Assembly (NCBI RefSeq): GCF_027625475.1
Contig: NZ_CP115174.1
Location: 1,798,001-1,862,000 of the forward strand
From: Sphingomonas abietis
Lineage (GTDB): Bacteria; Pseudomonadota; Alphaproteobacteria; Sphingomonadales; Sphingomonadaceae
Reading direction: 5' to 3'
DNA: 64,000 nucleotides
The position numbers and the translations under genes are program-made. Shown here in pieces: positions 26,073 to 33,388 of the stretch; position 1 is the first letter of the stretch; the number at the start of each line of letters is the position of its first letter. The notes beneath the pieces were generated by a model. It was not told the origin of the DNA. It ran no database searches and saw only the letters and a list, made by a program, of their open reading frames with translations.

Positions 26073-27580
26073 CAAAGCCTTTCTATATCACCACCGCGAT
26101 CAGCTACCCCAATGGTCGCCCGCATGTCGGCCATGCCTATGAGGCGATCGCGACCGACGCCATCGCGCGCTGGAAGCGGGGGCAGGGCCATGACGTCCGC
26201 TTCCTCACCGGCACCGACGAGCATGGCCTCAAGATGGCGCAGAAGGCCCGCGACCTCGGCATCACGCCGCGCGCGCTGGCTGACGAAATGTCGAGCGCGT
26301 TCAAGGCGATGGATGATGCTCTCAACATCTCCTATGATCGTTTCATCCGCACCACCGACGCCGATCATTATGCCGCCAGCGCCGCGATCTGGGCGGCGAT
26401 GAAGGCCAATGGGGATATCTATCTCGGCCGCTACGAAGGCTGGTATTCGGTGCGCGACGAGGCCTTCTACGACGAGAAGGAACTCACCGAGACCGACGGC
26501 GTCAAGCTGTCGCCGCAGGGCACGCCGGTCGAATGGACGGTCGAGGAAAGCTGGTTCTTCAGGCTCTCCGCCTATCAGGACCGGCTGGTCGCGCTCTATG
26601 AGGGCCAGCCCGATTTCATCCGCCCGGAAAGCCGCCGCAACGAGGTGATGAGCTTCGTCAAGGGCGGCCTGTCGGATCTGTCGATCTCGCGCACCAGCTT
26701 CGATTGGGGCGTGCCGGTGCCCGATGCGCCGGGCCATGTCATGTATGTGTGGGTCGACGCGCTGACCAACTATCTCACCGGCGCCGGCTATCCGGGCGAT
26801 TCGTCGGGATGCTGGCCGGCGGACATCCATATCATCGGCAAGGACATCGTGCGCTTCCACGCCGTCTATTGGCCGGCCTTCCTGATGTCGGCGCAATTGC
26901 CGCTGCCGAAACAGGTGTTCGGCCATGGCTTCCTGCTCAACCGCGGCGAGAAGATGTCGAAGTCGACCGGCAACATCGTCGATCCGCTGGAGATGGCGGA
27001 GGCTTATGGCGTCGATGGCCTGCGCTATTTCCTGCTGCGTGAGGTCAGCTTCGGGCAGGATGGCAGCTATTCCGCCGAAGCCATTGTCACCCGGGTGAAT
27101 GCCGATCTCGCCAACGGCCTCGGCAATCTCGCCCAGCGCTCGCTGTCGATGATCGCCAAGCAGTGCGGCGGCCTGCTGCCGGGGCCGGGCGACGAGCCCG
27201 AGCCGGTGCTGCCCGCCAGTCTGCTGCCGCGCGTGACCGAGGCGATGGACGAACTCGCGCTCCATCGTGCGCTGGAGATCATCTGGGAGGGCGTCGGCGA
27301 GGCCAATCGCTATTTCGCCGACATGGCGCCCTGGGCGCTGCGCAAGACCGACCCGGCCAAGGCCGACGCAGTGCTCTACTGGACGGCCGAGGCGGTGCGC
27401 CAGCTCGCCATCCTGGTCCGCTGGATCATTCCGGCGAGCGCGGACAGGTTGCTCGATCAGCTCGGCGTCGCTGCCGATGCGCGTGATCTCGATGCGCTCG
27501 TCACGCCGCTCGCAGCGGGATCGGCGCTGCCGGCGCCGCAGGGCGTCTTCCCGCGGCTGGAGATGCCGGTCGAGGGGTGA
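26069..27580 (+). CDS. metG: Methionyl-tRNA synthetase
   Basis: Charges tRNA-Met with methionine. The class I signatures are present: the HIGH-type motif [14 protein letters not shown] near residue 15 and the KMSKS loop in [15 protein letters not shown]. The insertion between the two halves is of the short type without an obvious four-cysteine zinc knuckle. At 503 residues it lacks the C-terminal tRNA-binding domain present in E. coli MetG, which is usual for many alphaproteobacteria. The start overlaps the holB stop (ATGA). A long palindrome just after the stop (27582-27663) may end or stabilise the transcript. Confidence 0.95.
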   Translation: MTKPFYITTAISYPNGRPHVGHAYEAIATDAIARWKRGQGHDVRFLTGTDEHGLKMAQKARDLGITPRALADEMSSAFKAMDDALNISYDRFIRTTDADHYAASAAIWAAMKANGDIYLGRYEGWYSVRDEAFYDEKELTETDGVKLSPQGTPVEWTVEESWFFRLSAYQDRLVALYEGQPDFIRPESRRNEVMSFVKGGLSDLSISRTSFDWGVPVPDAPGHVMYVWVDALTNYLTGAGYPGDSSGCWPADIHIIGKDIVRFHAVYWPAFLMSAQLPLPKQVFGHGFLLNRGEKMSKSTGNIVDPLEMAEAYGVDGLRYFLLREVSFGQDGSYSAEAIVTRVNADLANGLGNLAQRSLSMIAKQCGGLLPGPGDEPEPVLPASLLPRVTEAMDELALHRALEIIWEGVGEANRYFADMAPWALRKTDPAKADAVLYWTAEAVRQLAILVRWIIPASADRLLDQLGVAADARDLDALVTPLAAGSALPAPQGVFPRLEMPVEG

Positions 27581-27581
27581 A

Positions 27582-27663
27582 CCGTTCGTCCTGAGCCTGT
27601 CGAAGGACGTGCTTCAGCGGCCAAGGCTCGGGGCACGCACTTCGACAGGCTCAGTGCGAACGG
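27582..27663. repeat. Long palindromic repeat downstream of metG
   Basis: An 82-base inverted repeat: CCGTTCG pairs with CGAACGG at the ends, and a perfect 15-base arm (27591-27605) pairs with 27640-27654. An inner CGTGC/GCACG pair extends the stem. It starts two bases after the metG stop. Immediately beyond, an 18-base unit (CGGTGGAGACGAAGGGAG) occurs twice in tandem from 27661. A shorter relative sits at 25022-25063. Confidence 0.8.
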
Positions 27664-27764
27664 TGGAGACGAAGGGAGCGGTGGAGACGAAGGGGAGCGG
27701 CCCGTGCCTTCCCCGCTCCACGGCAACGGTTCCCTTTCGGCGCGCGCGGCCCTATCTGCGGGCC

Positions 27765-28541
27765 ATGCTCGTCGATAGCCATTGCCACCTCAACTACGCC
27801 AAGCTCGTCGAGCGGCAAAATGAGGTTCTCGCCTCCGCCCGCGCCGCCGGCGTGACCACGATGCTCAACATTGCGACTCGCGAGCGGGAATGGGCCGATA
27901 TCGTCGCCACCGCCGAGCGCGAGCCGGATGTGTGGGCGTCGATCGGCATCCATCCGCACGAGGCGGACGAGCATGCCCATGTCGATACCGCCAAGCTGCT
28001 GGACGCGGCGCGGCATCCGCGCGTCGTCGCCATCGGCGAGACCGGGCTCGATTATTATTATGATCATAGCGATCGCGCCCAGCAGCAGCGCAGCTTCCGC
28101 TCGCATATCGCGGCGTCGCGCGAGACCGGGCTGCCGCTCATTATCCACACCCGCGAGGCGGAAGACGACACCCACGCCATATTGGTGGACGAGATGGGGC
28201 AGGGCGCCTTCCCGGCGCTGATCCACTGCTTCACCGCATCGGCCGATTTCGCCGACAAGGTGCTGGCATTGGGCCTGAGCATCTCGATCTCGGGGATCGT
28301 CACCTTCAAGAGCGCGAAGGATCTCCAGGAGACCGCGAAGACGATCCCGGCCGACCGGCTGCTGATCGAGACCGACTCGCCCTTCCTCGCGCCGGTGCCG
28401 CACCGGGGGAAGCCCTGCGAACCGGCGTTCGTGGCCGACACCGCTCGCTTCCTCGCCGATCTGCGCGGCGAGCCGGTCGAGCAATTGATGGCCACGACCG
28501 CGGCCAACTTCTTCCGTCTGTTCACGAAGGCCAAGGCATGA
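27765..28541 (+). CDS. TatD-family metal-dependent hydrolase/DNase
   Basis: TIM-barrel metalloenzyme; relatives are 3'-5' DNases linked to DNA repair. The ATG at 27765 begins MLVDSHCHLNY with metal ligands His6 and His8, followed by ASIGIHPHEADEH, VAIGETGLDYYYDH, PLIIHTREAEDD and LIETDSPFLAPVPHRGKPCEP, which together are the TatD signatures. The 258-residue length is normal. The frame is open upstream through the repeat region but that part is not coding. It overlaps the following metallohydrolase gene by four bases. Confidence 0.92.
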   Translation: MLVDSHCHLNYAKLVERQNEVLASARAAGVTTMLNIATREREWADIVATAEREPDVWASIGIHPHEADEHAHVDTAKLLDAARHPRVVAIGETGLDYYYDHSDRAQQQRSFRSHIAASRETGLPLIIHTREAEDDTHAILVDEMGQGAFPALIHCFTASADFADKVLALGLSISISGIVTFKSAKDLQETAKTIPADRLLIETDSPFLAPVPHRGKPCEPAFVADTARFLADLRGEPVEQLMATTAANFFRLFTKAKA

Positions 28542-29305
28542 GGATTCGCCTGCTCGGCTCCGGCACCTCGTCGGGCGTGCCCCGCATCGGCAATGACTGG
28601 GGGCAGTGCGATCCGAACGAACCGAAGAATCGGCGGCGCCGGGCCTCGATCATCGTCGAGACCGACGAGGTCCGCATCCTCGTCGATACCTCTCCCGATC
28701 TGCGCGAGCAGCTGCTCGATGCGCAGGCGAGCCGCTTCGACGCGGTGATCTGGACCCATGATCATGCCGACCACACCCACGGCATCGACGATCTGCGCCA
28801 GATCGTGATCCTCAACCGTGCCGCGGTCGAAGGCTATGCCCGCCCGGCGACGCTGAAATCGATGCAGGAGCGTTTCTATTATGCGTTCGAAGGCAAGGAC
28901 GGCTATCCGCCGACCGTCCGGGCCAACGCTCTGCCGGACGACTTCCGCATCGGCGATCTGCGCATCCGGGTGGTCGATCAGCCGCATGGCGCGATCACGT
29001 CCGCCGGTCTGCGCTTCGACTGGGATGGCTATTCGGCCGCCTATGCCACCGATTTCAACGCGCTGACTGAAGGCATGGAGTCGCTCTACAAAGGCGTCGA
29101 CGTCTGGATTCTCGATGCGCTGCGCCGCAAGCCGCATCCGACCCACCCCAGCCTCGACAAGGCACTTGGCTGGATCCAGCGGCTCAAACCCGAGCTGGCG
29201 GTGCTGATGCACATGGACAACAGCATGGACTATCGCACGCTCGAGGCGGAGCTGCCGGACGGGGTGGTGCCGGGCTATGACGGGATGGAACTCGATTTCG
29301 CCTGA
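28538..29305 (+). CDS. MBL-fold metallohydrolase (PhnP-like)
   Basis: A 255-residue metallo-beta-lactamase-fold protein. The N-terminus RIRLLGSGTSSGVPRIG and the zinc motif His74-Asp-His76-Ala-Asp78-His79 are typical of the PhnP/RNase Z-like branch that hydrolyses cyclic phosphodiesters. The later ligands lie in YATDFNAL and MHMDNSMD. Its tight coupling to tatD (ATGA overlap) is widespread in alphaproteobacteria. No phosphonate genes are nearby, so the substrate is more likely a nucleic-acid-derived cyclic phosphate, but this is inference. Confidence 0.88.
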   Translation: MRIRLLGSGTSSGVPRIGNDWGQCDPNEPKNRRRRASIIVETDEVRILVDTSPDLREQLLDAQASRFDAVIWTHDHADHTHGIDDLRQIVILNRAAVEGYARPATLKSMQERFYYAFEGKDGYPPTVRANALPDDFRIGDLRIRVVDQPHGAITSAGLRFDWDGYSAAYATDFNALTEGMESLYKGVDVWILDALRRKPHPTHPSLDKALGWIQRLKPELAVLMHMDNSMDYRTLEAELPDGVVPGYDGMELDFA

Positions 29306-29418
29306 ACGGCGCAGATGCGCGGGCCGCCGGGGCGTTCTCCGCCATGGACGCACCGCGCGCCGGGCATGACAGGCAGCCGGCATGGCTGGGGCCATGCCGG
29401 CTGCGGAATTATCCGACC

Positions 29419-29700
29419 TCAGGGGCTGCAGGGCGTGCGGGGGGCATCGTGCCAGCTCGGCGGCACCCAGCGATGGGGCGCGCCCGGCGGGCCTGGATCC
29501 TGGCCCCAACCGCCGGCATGGCCATGGCCATTCGATCCATGATCCGTGTTGTAGCCGGTTCGGATCAATTGAGCGTCCGTCGTTCGTGACGCACCCGATG
29601 GTGCCGGCTGTCCATTGGTGGACGGCCTTTCGGCCGCGATCGCAGTCGTGGAAAATGCTGCCATACTCAAGGCGAGCAGCATCGACGTGGCAGGCCTCAT
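29419..29700 (-). CDS. Small secreted His/Gly/Pro-rich protein, unknown function
   Basis: Two adjacent ATGs (29703 and 29700) start the frame; AGGAGG lies five bases before the second, which I prefer. The product of 93 residues has a clear signal peptide (MRPATSMLLALSMAAFSTTAIAA) and a mature part of about 70 residues. The mature part is rich in Gly, His and Pro (TDHGSNGHGHAGGWGQ, then PPGAPHRW). Four closely spaced histidines and tryptophans suggest metal binding or an unstructured periplasmic or secreted peptide. No family is recognised. It is convergent with the metallohydrolase gene. Confidence 0.6.
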   Translation of the reverse strand: MRPATSMLLALSMAAFSTTAIAAERPSTNGQPAPSGASRTTDAQLIRTGYNTDHGSNGHGHAGGWGQDPGPPGAPHRWVPPSWHDAPRTPCSP

Positions 29701-30043
29701 CATTGCCTCCTGCGGTTAGTTGACGGATTGTCGTTTTTCGCGGTGACTTCACGGTGCGCCGCAGCATCGATACTATCATCGATGAAATAATTGCGTGAAT
29801 CCGCTCATCGACTTGGCGGGTCGATCCGCCTTAATAGGTTAACGGCAATTTTCTTGCGCATTTTATTAAGGATGATGGTTAATGGATGCAGCCGCGTCAC
29901 GCCGTCATCGCATGATGGGCGCCATCTCCAAAGCGGATATATGGGGGCAACGCCGGATCGCCGGACGCGCCGGGATCACCGACGCCAGTCCGTCGACTCG
30001 TGGGAGCGCTAAGGGCCGCCACGGCGCGTGCATGTCATGAGAG
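29701..30043. other. Intergenic region between the small secreted protein and tRNA-Cys
   Basis: About 340 bases with no supported gene. The part 29760-29900 is AT-rich for this genome and holds ATCGAT repeats (around 29766-29783) and several TTAA tetranucleotides with spacings of 4 and 9 bases, not the 7 expected for CtrA. The promoter of the minus-strand secreted protein should lie at 29710-29790. A 73-codon plus-strand opening from 29791 lacks a ribosome binding site and looks spurious. Confidence 0.35.
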
Positions 30044-30117
30044 TGGAGGCCCGAGCCGGAATCGAACCGGCGTGCAAGGATTTGCAGTCCTCTGCGTAAC
30101 CACTCCGCCATCGGGCC
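30044..30117 (-). tRNA. tRNA-Cys (anticodon GCA)
   Basis: The 74-base minus-strand sequence folds as a tRNA. GGCCCGA pairs with TCGGGCC, followed by a T discriminator and an encoded CCA. The anticodon arm AGGA-CTGCAAA-TCCT gives GCA. The T-arm is CCGGTTCGATTCCGG. Confidence 0.96.
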
Positions 30118-30581
30118 GAGGCGGGGGCATCTGTGCGGTTTTTCGCGGTTGGTCAAGCGGGACTTCGCGGTGGGGCGCGATAATGTCGTTCGAAGCCCTC
30201 CGTCACGGCGGACGGGCGCTCGGGTGGATGCCGGCGCGAAAGCGCGTAGCCGGTGCAGCGATGGTGGATATCGGGAAAGATGCGGGGCCGGACACGTGAG
30301 GGGTAATGATCACGGTAGGGTCGTCCGGCCCCACCCGTCACGGCCCAGGGGGGAGCCGGGACGGTTGAAGGATAGAATGCGCACATTCCGTTGCCGGAAA
30401 ATGTCGGTTTGTTGCAGTGCAACTCAATCATGCGCCTGTTCATCGCCAGAGCCGTCGGGTGCATATGTCCTGCCTCGCCATCATCCCATCCTCGTTGCGA
30501 TGCGGCGGAGGAGGTCCTAGAGATTGCGACAGACCATTTGCTGTATTGCCAATCTAATACAGTTGTGCGAGGGCTAGAGAC
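30118..30581. other. Long upstream region of the PIMT-like/tolC genes
   Basis: About 460 bases without a supported gene. Several short dyads occur, and a CCGTCACGGC motif appears near 30200 and, in related form, near 30337. The strongest structure is the 22-base dyad at 30541-30562 described separately. The region is large for this compact genome and probably carries regulation for the tolC unit and the tRNA-Cys promoter. Confidence 0.35.
30541..30562. promoter_or_regulatory. Operator-like dyad upstream of the PIMT-like/tolC operon
   Basis: CTGTATT (30541-30547) and AATACAG (30556-30562) are perfect inverted repeats separated by eight bases, ending 19 bases before the start codon at 30582. 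Spacing and symmetry fit a dimeric repressor site such as those of TetR or MarR regulators of efflux genes. The AT content is high against the surroundings. Confidence 0.45.
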
Positions 30582-31175
30582 ATGAGCGAACCGGATTTCG
30601 ATCAGCTGCGGCGTGCGATGGTGTCGAACCAGCTGCGCCCCAACCAGGTGACTGACGCGGTGGTTCTCGCCGCGATGGGAGACGTGCCGCGCGAGCGCTT
30701 CGTCGGCGCCGATCAGGCCAGCGTCGCCTATCGGGACACGATCGTGCCGCTGGGCGATGGCCATGCCCTGAATCCGCCGATCGCGACGGGCCTGCTGCTG
30801 AACGCGGCGCGTCCGCTGGCGGGCGAGCATGTCCTGCTGATCGGCACGGCGACGGGCTATGTCGCGGCCTTGCTGGCGGAGATGGGCTGCAAGGTCACGG
30901 CGCTCGATGCGGACAAGGGGCCGCTGGCGGCCGGCTGGCCGGAAGGCGCCCCCTATTCGCTGATCTATATCGACGGCGCCGTGGAGCAGATTCCCTCGGT
31001 GATCGCCGATCAGTTGGCCGAGGGCGGCCGGCTCGTCGGTGCGATCATCGAGCGTGGCGTGACGCGCTTGGCGCTGGGCCGCCGGGTGTCGGGCGGCTTC
31101 GGGCTCGAAAGCTTCGCCGATATCGAGGCGGTGCCGCTGCCCGGTTTCGCGCCGGCGCCGGTCTTCAGTTTCTAG
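30582..31175 (+). CDS. PIMT-like protein (protein-L-isoaspartate methyltransferase family), internally shortened
   Basis: The N-terminus (DFDQLRRAMVSNQLRPNQVTDAVVLAAM, then VPRERFVG) and the SAM-loop segment VLLIGTATGYVAALLAEMG identify the PIMT family, in the variant that sits just before tolC in alphaproteobacteria. In typical members about 25-30 residues separate the acidic strand after the SAM loop from the block GWPEGAPYSLIYIDGA. Here VTALDAD is joined to that block by only six residues. The protein is 197 residues with no frameshift, so this is an in-frame loss. Methyltransferase activity is doubtful. It is 15 bases from tolC, which suggests an operon role. Confidence 0.82.
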   Translation: MSEPDFDQLRRAMVSNQLRPNQVTDAVVLAAMGDVPRERFVGADQASVAYRDTIVPLGDGHALNPPIATGLLLNAARPLAGEHVLLIGTATGYVAALLAEMGCKVTALDADKGPLAAGWPEGAPYSLIYIDGAVEQIPSVIADQLAEGGRLVGAIIERGVTRLALGRRVSGGFGLESFADIEAVPLPGFAPAPVFSF

Positions 31176-31190
31176 GACATAACAAAGGGG

Positions 31191-32660
31191 GTGATCGTGG
31201 GGGGCAAGGGTAAGGCGGGTGTAGCGTTGATCGCACTCGCCATGGGGCTGGCGATGCCGCACGCGGCAGGCGCCACGACTCTCCAGCAGGCACTGGTCGC
31301 CGCTTATGGCGACAACCCCACGCTCACCGGCGCCCGTGCCCAGCTGCGGGCGACCGACGAGCAATCGGCGATCGCGCGGGCGGCGGGGCGGCCGACGCTC
31401 GGCGCCAGCGTCGGCTACACCCAGGGCATCGACAACCTCCGCAAATTCCAGAGCTTCAACAAGCAATTCTCGGCCGGCGCCCAGCTCAGCGTGCCCATCT
31501 ATCAGGGCGGCCGGGTGCGCAATGCGGTCAAGGCGGCCGATGCGCGGGTCGATTCGGGCCGCCAGTCGCTGCGGTCGAGCGAGGGCGGCGTGCTGGTCGA
31601 TACCGTCACCGCCTATATGGACGTGCTGCGCGATCGCGCGATCGTCGGCCTCAACGAGAATAATGTGAAAGTCCTCCAGACCAATCTGGAAGCGAGCAGC
31701 GATCAGTTCCAGGCGGGCACGCTGACCCGCACCGATGTCGCCCAATCACGGGCGCGGCTGGAGGATGGCCGTGCCCAGCTGACCACGGCGCGCTCCAACC
31801 TCGTCAACAGCGAGGAGAATTATCGCCGCGTCGTTGGGCTGGCGCCCGATGCGCTCGACCAGCCGCCGCCGCTGCCGGTGCTGCCGGATTCGCCGGACAA
31901 GGCCGAGGATATCGCGGTCGCCAATAACCCGGATATCGCCGCCGCCATCGCCTCGGTAAAGGCCGCGCATCTCGATGTCGCGACGGCGCGGGCGAGCCGG
32001 ATGCCCTCGCTGTCGGCCTCGGCGAACAACAGCTATATCCGCGATACCGCCGGCGCCGACAGCATCTACACCGGCGGCGCGACCGGCATCCAGGGCGACT
32101 CCACCTATGCCGGCCTGTCGCTCAGCGTGCCGCTCTACCAAGGCGGGCTGCCCTCCGCGCAGATCCGGCAGGCGCAGGATTTCGAGCAGGCGGCGATCGA
32201 GACCGAGACGGCGACCGAGCGACAGGTCGTCGCCAATGCCCGGGCCGCCTTCTCCAGCTACGAAGCCTCGCAGGAGGTGATCGTCTCCAGCCAGGAAGCG
32301 CTCAAGGCCAATGATCTCGCCCTGGAAGGTGTCCATGCCGAACAGACCGCCGGTCTCCGCCAGGTGCTCGACGTGCTGAACGCGGAGCAGGAGAAGCTCG
32401 GCAGCCAGGTGACGCTCGTTACCGCCCAGCATGATGCCTATGTCGCCGCCTTCAACTTGCTCAACACGATGGGCTATGTCGATTACAAGCATCTCGGGCT
32501 CGAGGGCGGCGCGCTCTATGATCCGACGATGAACTATCGCCATGCCAAGAACGCGCTCAGCGACTGGCACGAAAATCCCAAGCCGCAGCCTATCGCCAAA
32601 CCGACTTACGGGCCGCAGGTGGTGACTGAAAATCCCCCCGTGACACCGGGCGCGAACTGA
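31191..32660 (+). CDS. TolC-family outer membrane efflux channel
   Basis: Outer-membrane exit duct for type I secretion and multidrug efflux. The 489-residue protein starts at the GTG at 31191 after AAAGGGGG, has a signal peptide (cleaved around AAGATT) and two tandem outer-membrane-efflux repeats (about 30-220 and 240-430). The repeats are made of long alpha-helices with short strands, such as QLSVPIYQGGRVRNAV and its echo SLSVPLYQGGLPSAQI. The final part contains GYVDYKHLGLEGGALYDP. No membrane-fusion or pump genes are adjacent, so it probably serves several systems. Confidence 0.93.
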   Translation: MIVGGKGKAGVALIALAMGLAMPHAAGATTLQQALVAAYGDNPTLTGARAQLRATDEQSAIARAAGRPTLGASVGYTQGIDNLRKFQSFNKQFSAGAQLSVPIYQGGRVRNAVKAADARVDSGRQSLRSSEGGVLVDTVTAYMDVLRDRAIVGLNENNVKVLQTNLEASSDQFQAGTLTRTDVAQSRARLEDGRAQLTTARSNLVNSEENYRRVVGLAPDALDQPPPLPVLPDSPDKAEDIAVANNPDIAAAIASVKAAHLDVATARASRMPSLSASANNSYIRDTAGADSIYTGGATGIQGDSTYAGLSLSVPLYQGGLPSAQIRQAQDFEQAAIETETATERQVVANARAAFSSYEASQEVIVSSQEALKANDLALEGVHAEQTAGLRQVLDVLNAEQEKLGSQVTLVTAQHDAYVAAFNLLNTMGYVDYKHLGLEGGALYDPTMNYRHAKNALSDWHENPKPQPIAKPTYGPQVVTENPPVTPGAN

Positions 32661-32676
32661 GATTAGACTGGCCGTC

Positions 32677-33306
32677 ATGGCCCAGCCCCACCAGGAACCG
32701 TCGATGGAGGATATCCTCGCCTCCATCAAGCGCATCATCGCCGAGGACAGCGAGGCTGTCGGGGCCCGCGCGCCCCGGTTGCGGCGCGAGGCGATGGCCG
32801 CCGTCGCGGCCAGTCCGGTGGTGGGCAATCCGGTGGTAGGCAGCCCGGTGGTGATGCCGTTGCGCGAGGTGGAACCCGACATTCCCTCGCCGGTTGAGGA
32901 CGAAGCACCCGAAGCGGTGCATGAGCCGGAAACCGACGCCGAGACGATCGCCGAGGAAGAGGGCGATACCCCCGATGTTCTGGAGCTGACCAGTCCCATG
33001 CCGCAAGCCGTTCCCGCCCCTGTCGCTGCTGCGGAGGCTCCCGCCGCATCGCCCGCTGCCGCTGCACCCACGGCGCCGGCGCCCGACGGGCTGCTCTCCT
33101 CGACCTCGGCCGCCGCCAGCCGGAGCGCGTTCGCGGCGCTCAACCAGTTGCAGGTGCGCAGCGACGAGGGCCAGTCCAACACGCTGGAGGGGCTGGTCTC
33201 CGAGATGCTCAGGCCGATGCTGCGCGAATGGCTCGATCGCGAGCTGCCAACGCTGGTCGAGCGCCTGGTGGCCGCGGAGGTGTCGCGGCTCAGCGGTCGC
33301 GGCTGA
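32677..33306 (+). CDS. PopZ-like DUF2497-family protein
   Basis: A 209-residue protein with the layout of the alphaproteobacterial polar organiser PopZ. It has a short conserved N-terminal helix (EPSMEDILASIKRIIAED) that recruits partners, an acidic and Pro/Ala-rich disordered middle (about 30-140), and a C-terminal helical oligomerisation region ending LEGLVSEMLRPMLREWLDRELPTLVERLVAAEVSRLSG. It probably forms a pole-localised matrix for chromosome and division proteins. The position just upstream of valS and downstream of tolC is conserved in the class. The linker is longer and more acidic than its flanks. Confidence 0.87.
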   Translation: MAQPHQEPSMEDILASIKRIIAEDSEAVGARAPRLRREAMAAVAASPVVGNPVVGSPVVMPLREVEPDIPSPVEDEAPEAVHEPETDAETIAEEEGDTPDVLELTSPMPQAVPAPVAAAEAPAASPAAAAPTAPAPDGLLSSTSAAASRSAFAALNQLQVRSDEGQSNTLEGLVSEMLRPMLREWLDRELPTLVERLVAAEVSRLSGRG

Positions 33307-33388
33307 TCCGCTGGTCCGGCGCGAAGTGCGTGCCGGGCGGGCAGCCTGCTTGGCTTTTGCCCCTTCTGCCTGCTAGGCGCATGTCGCC

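Noticed and set aside
29791..30012. A 73-codon plus-strand gene before tRNA-Cys
   Set aside because: No ribosome binding site, a composition lacking protein-like features, and overlap with an AT-rich regulatory stretch.
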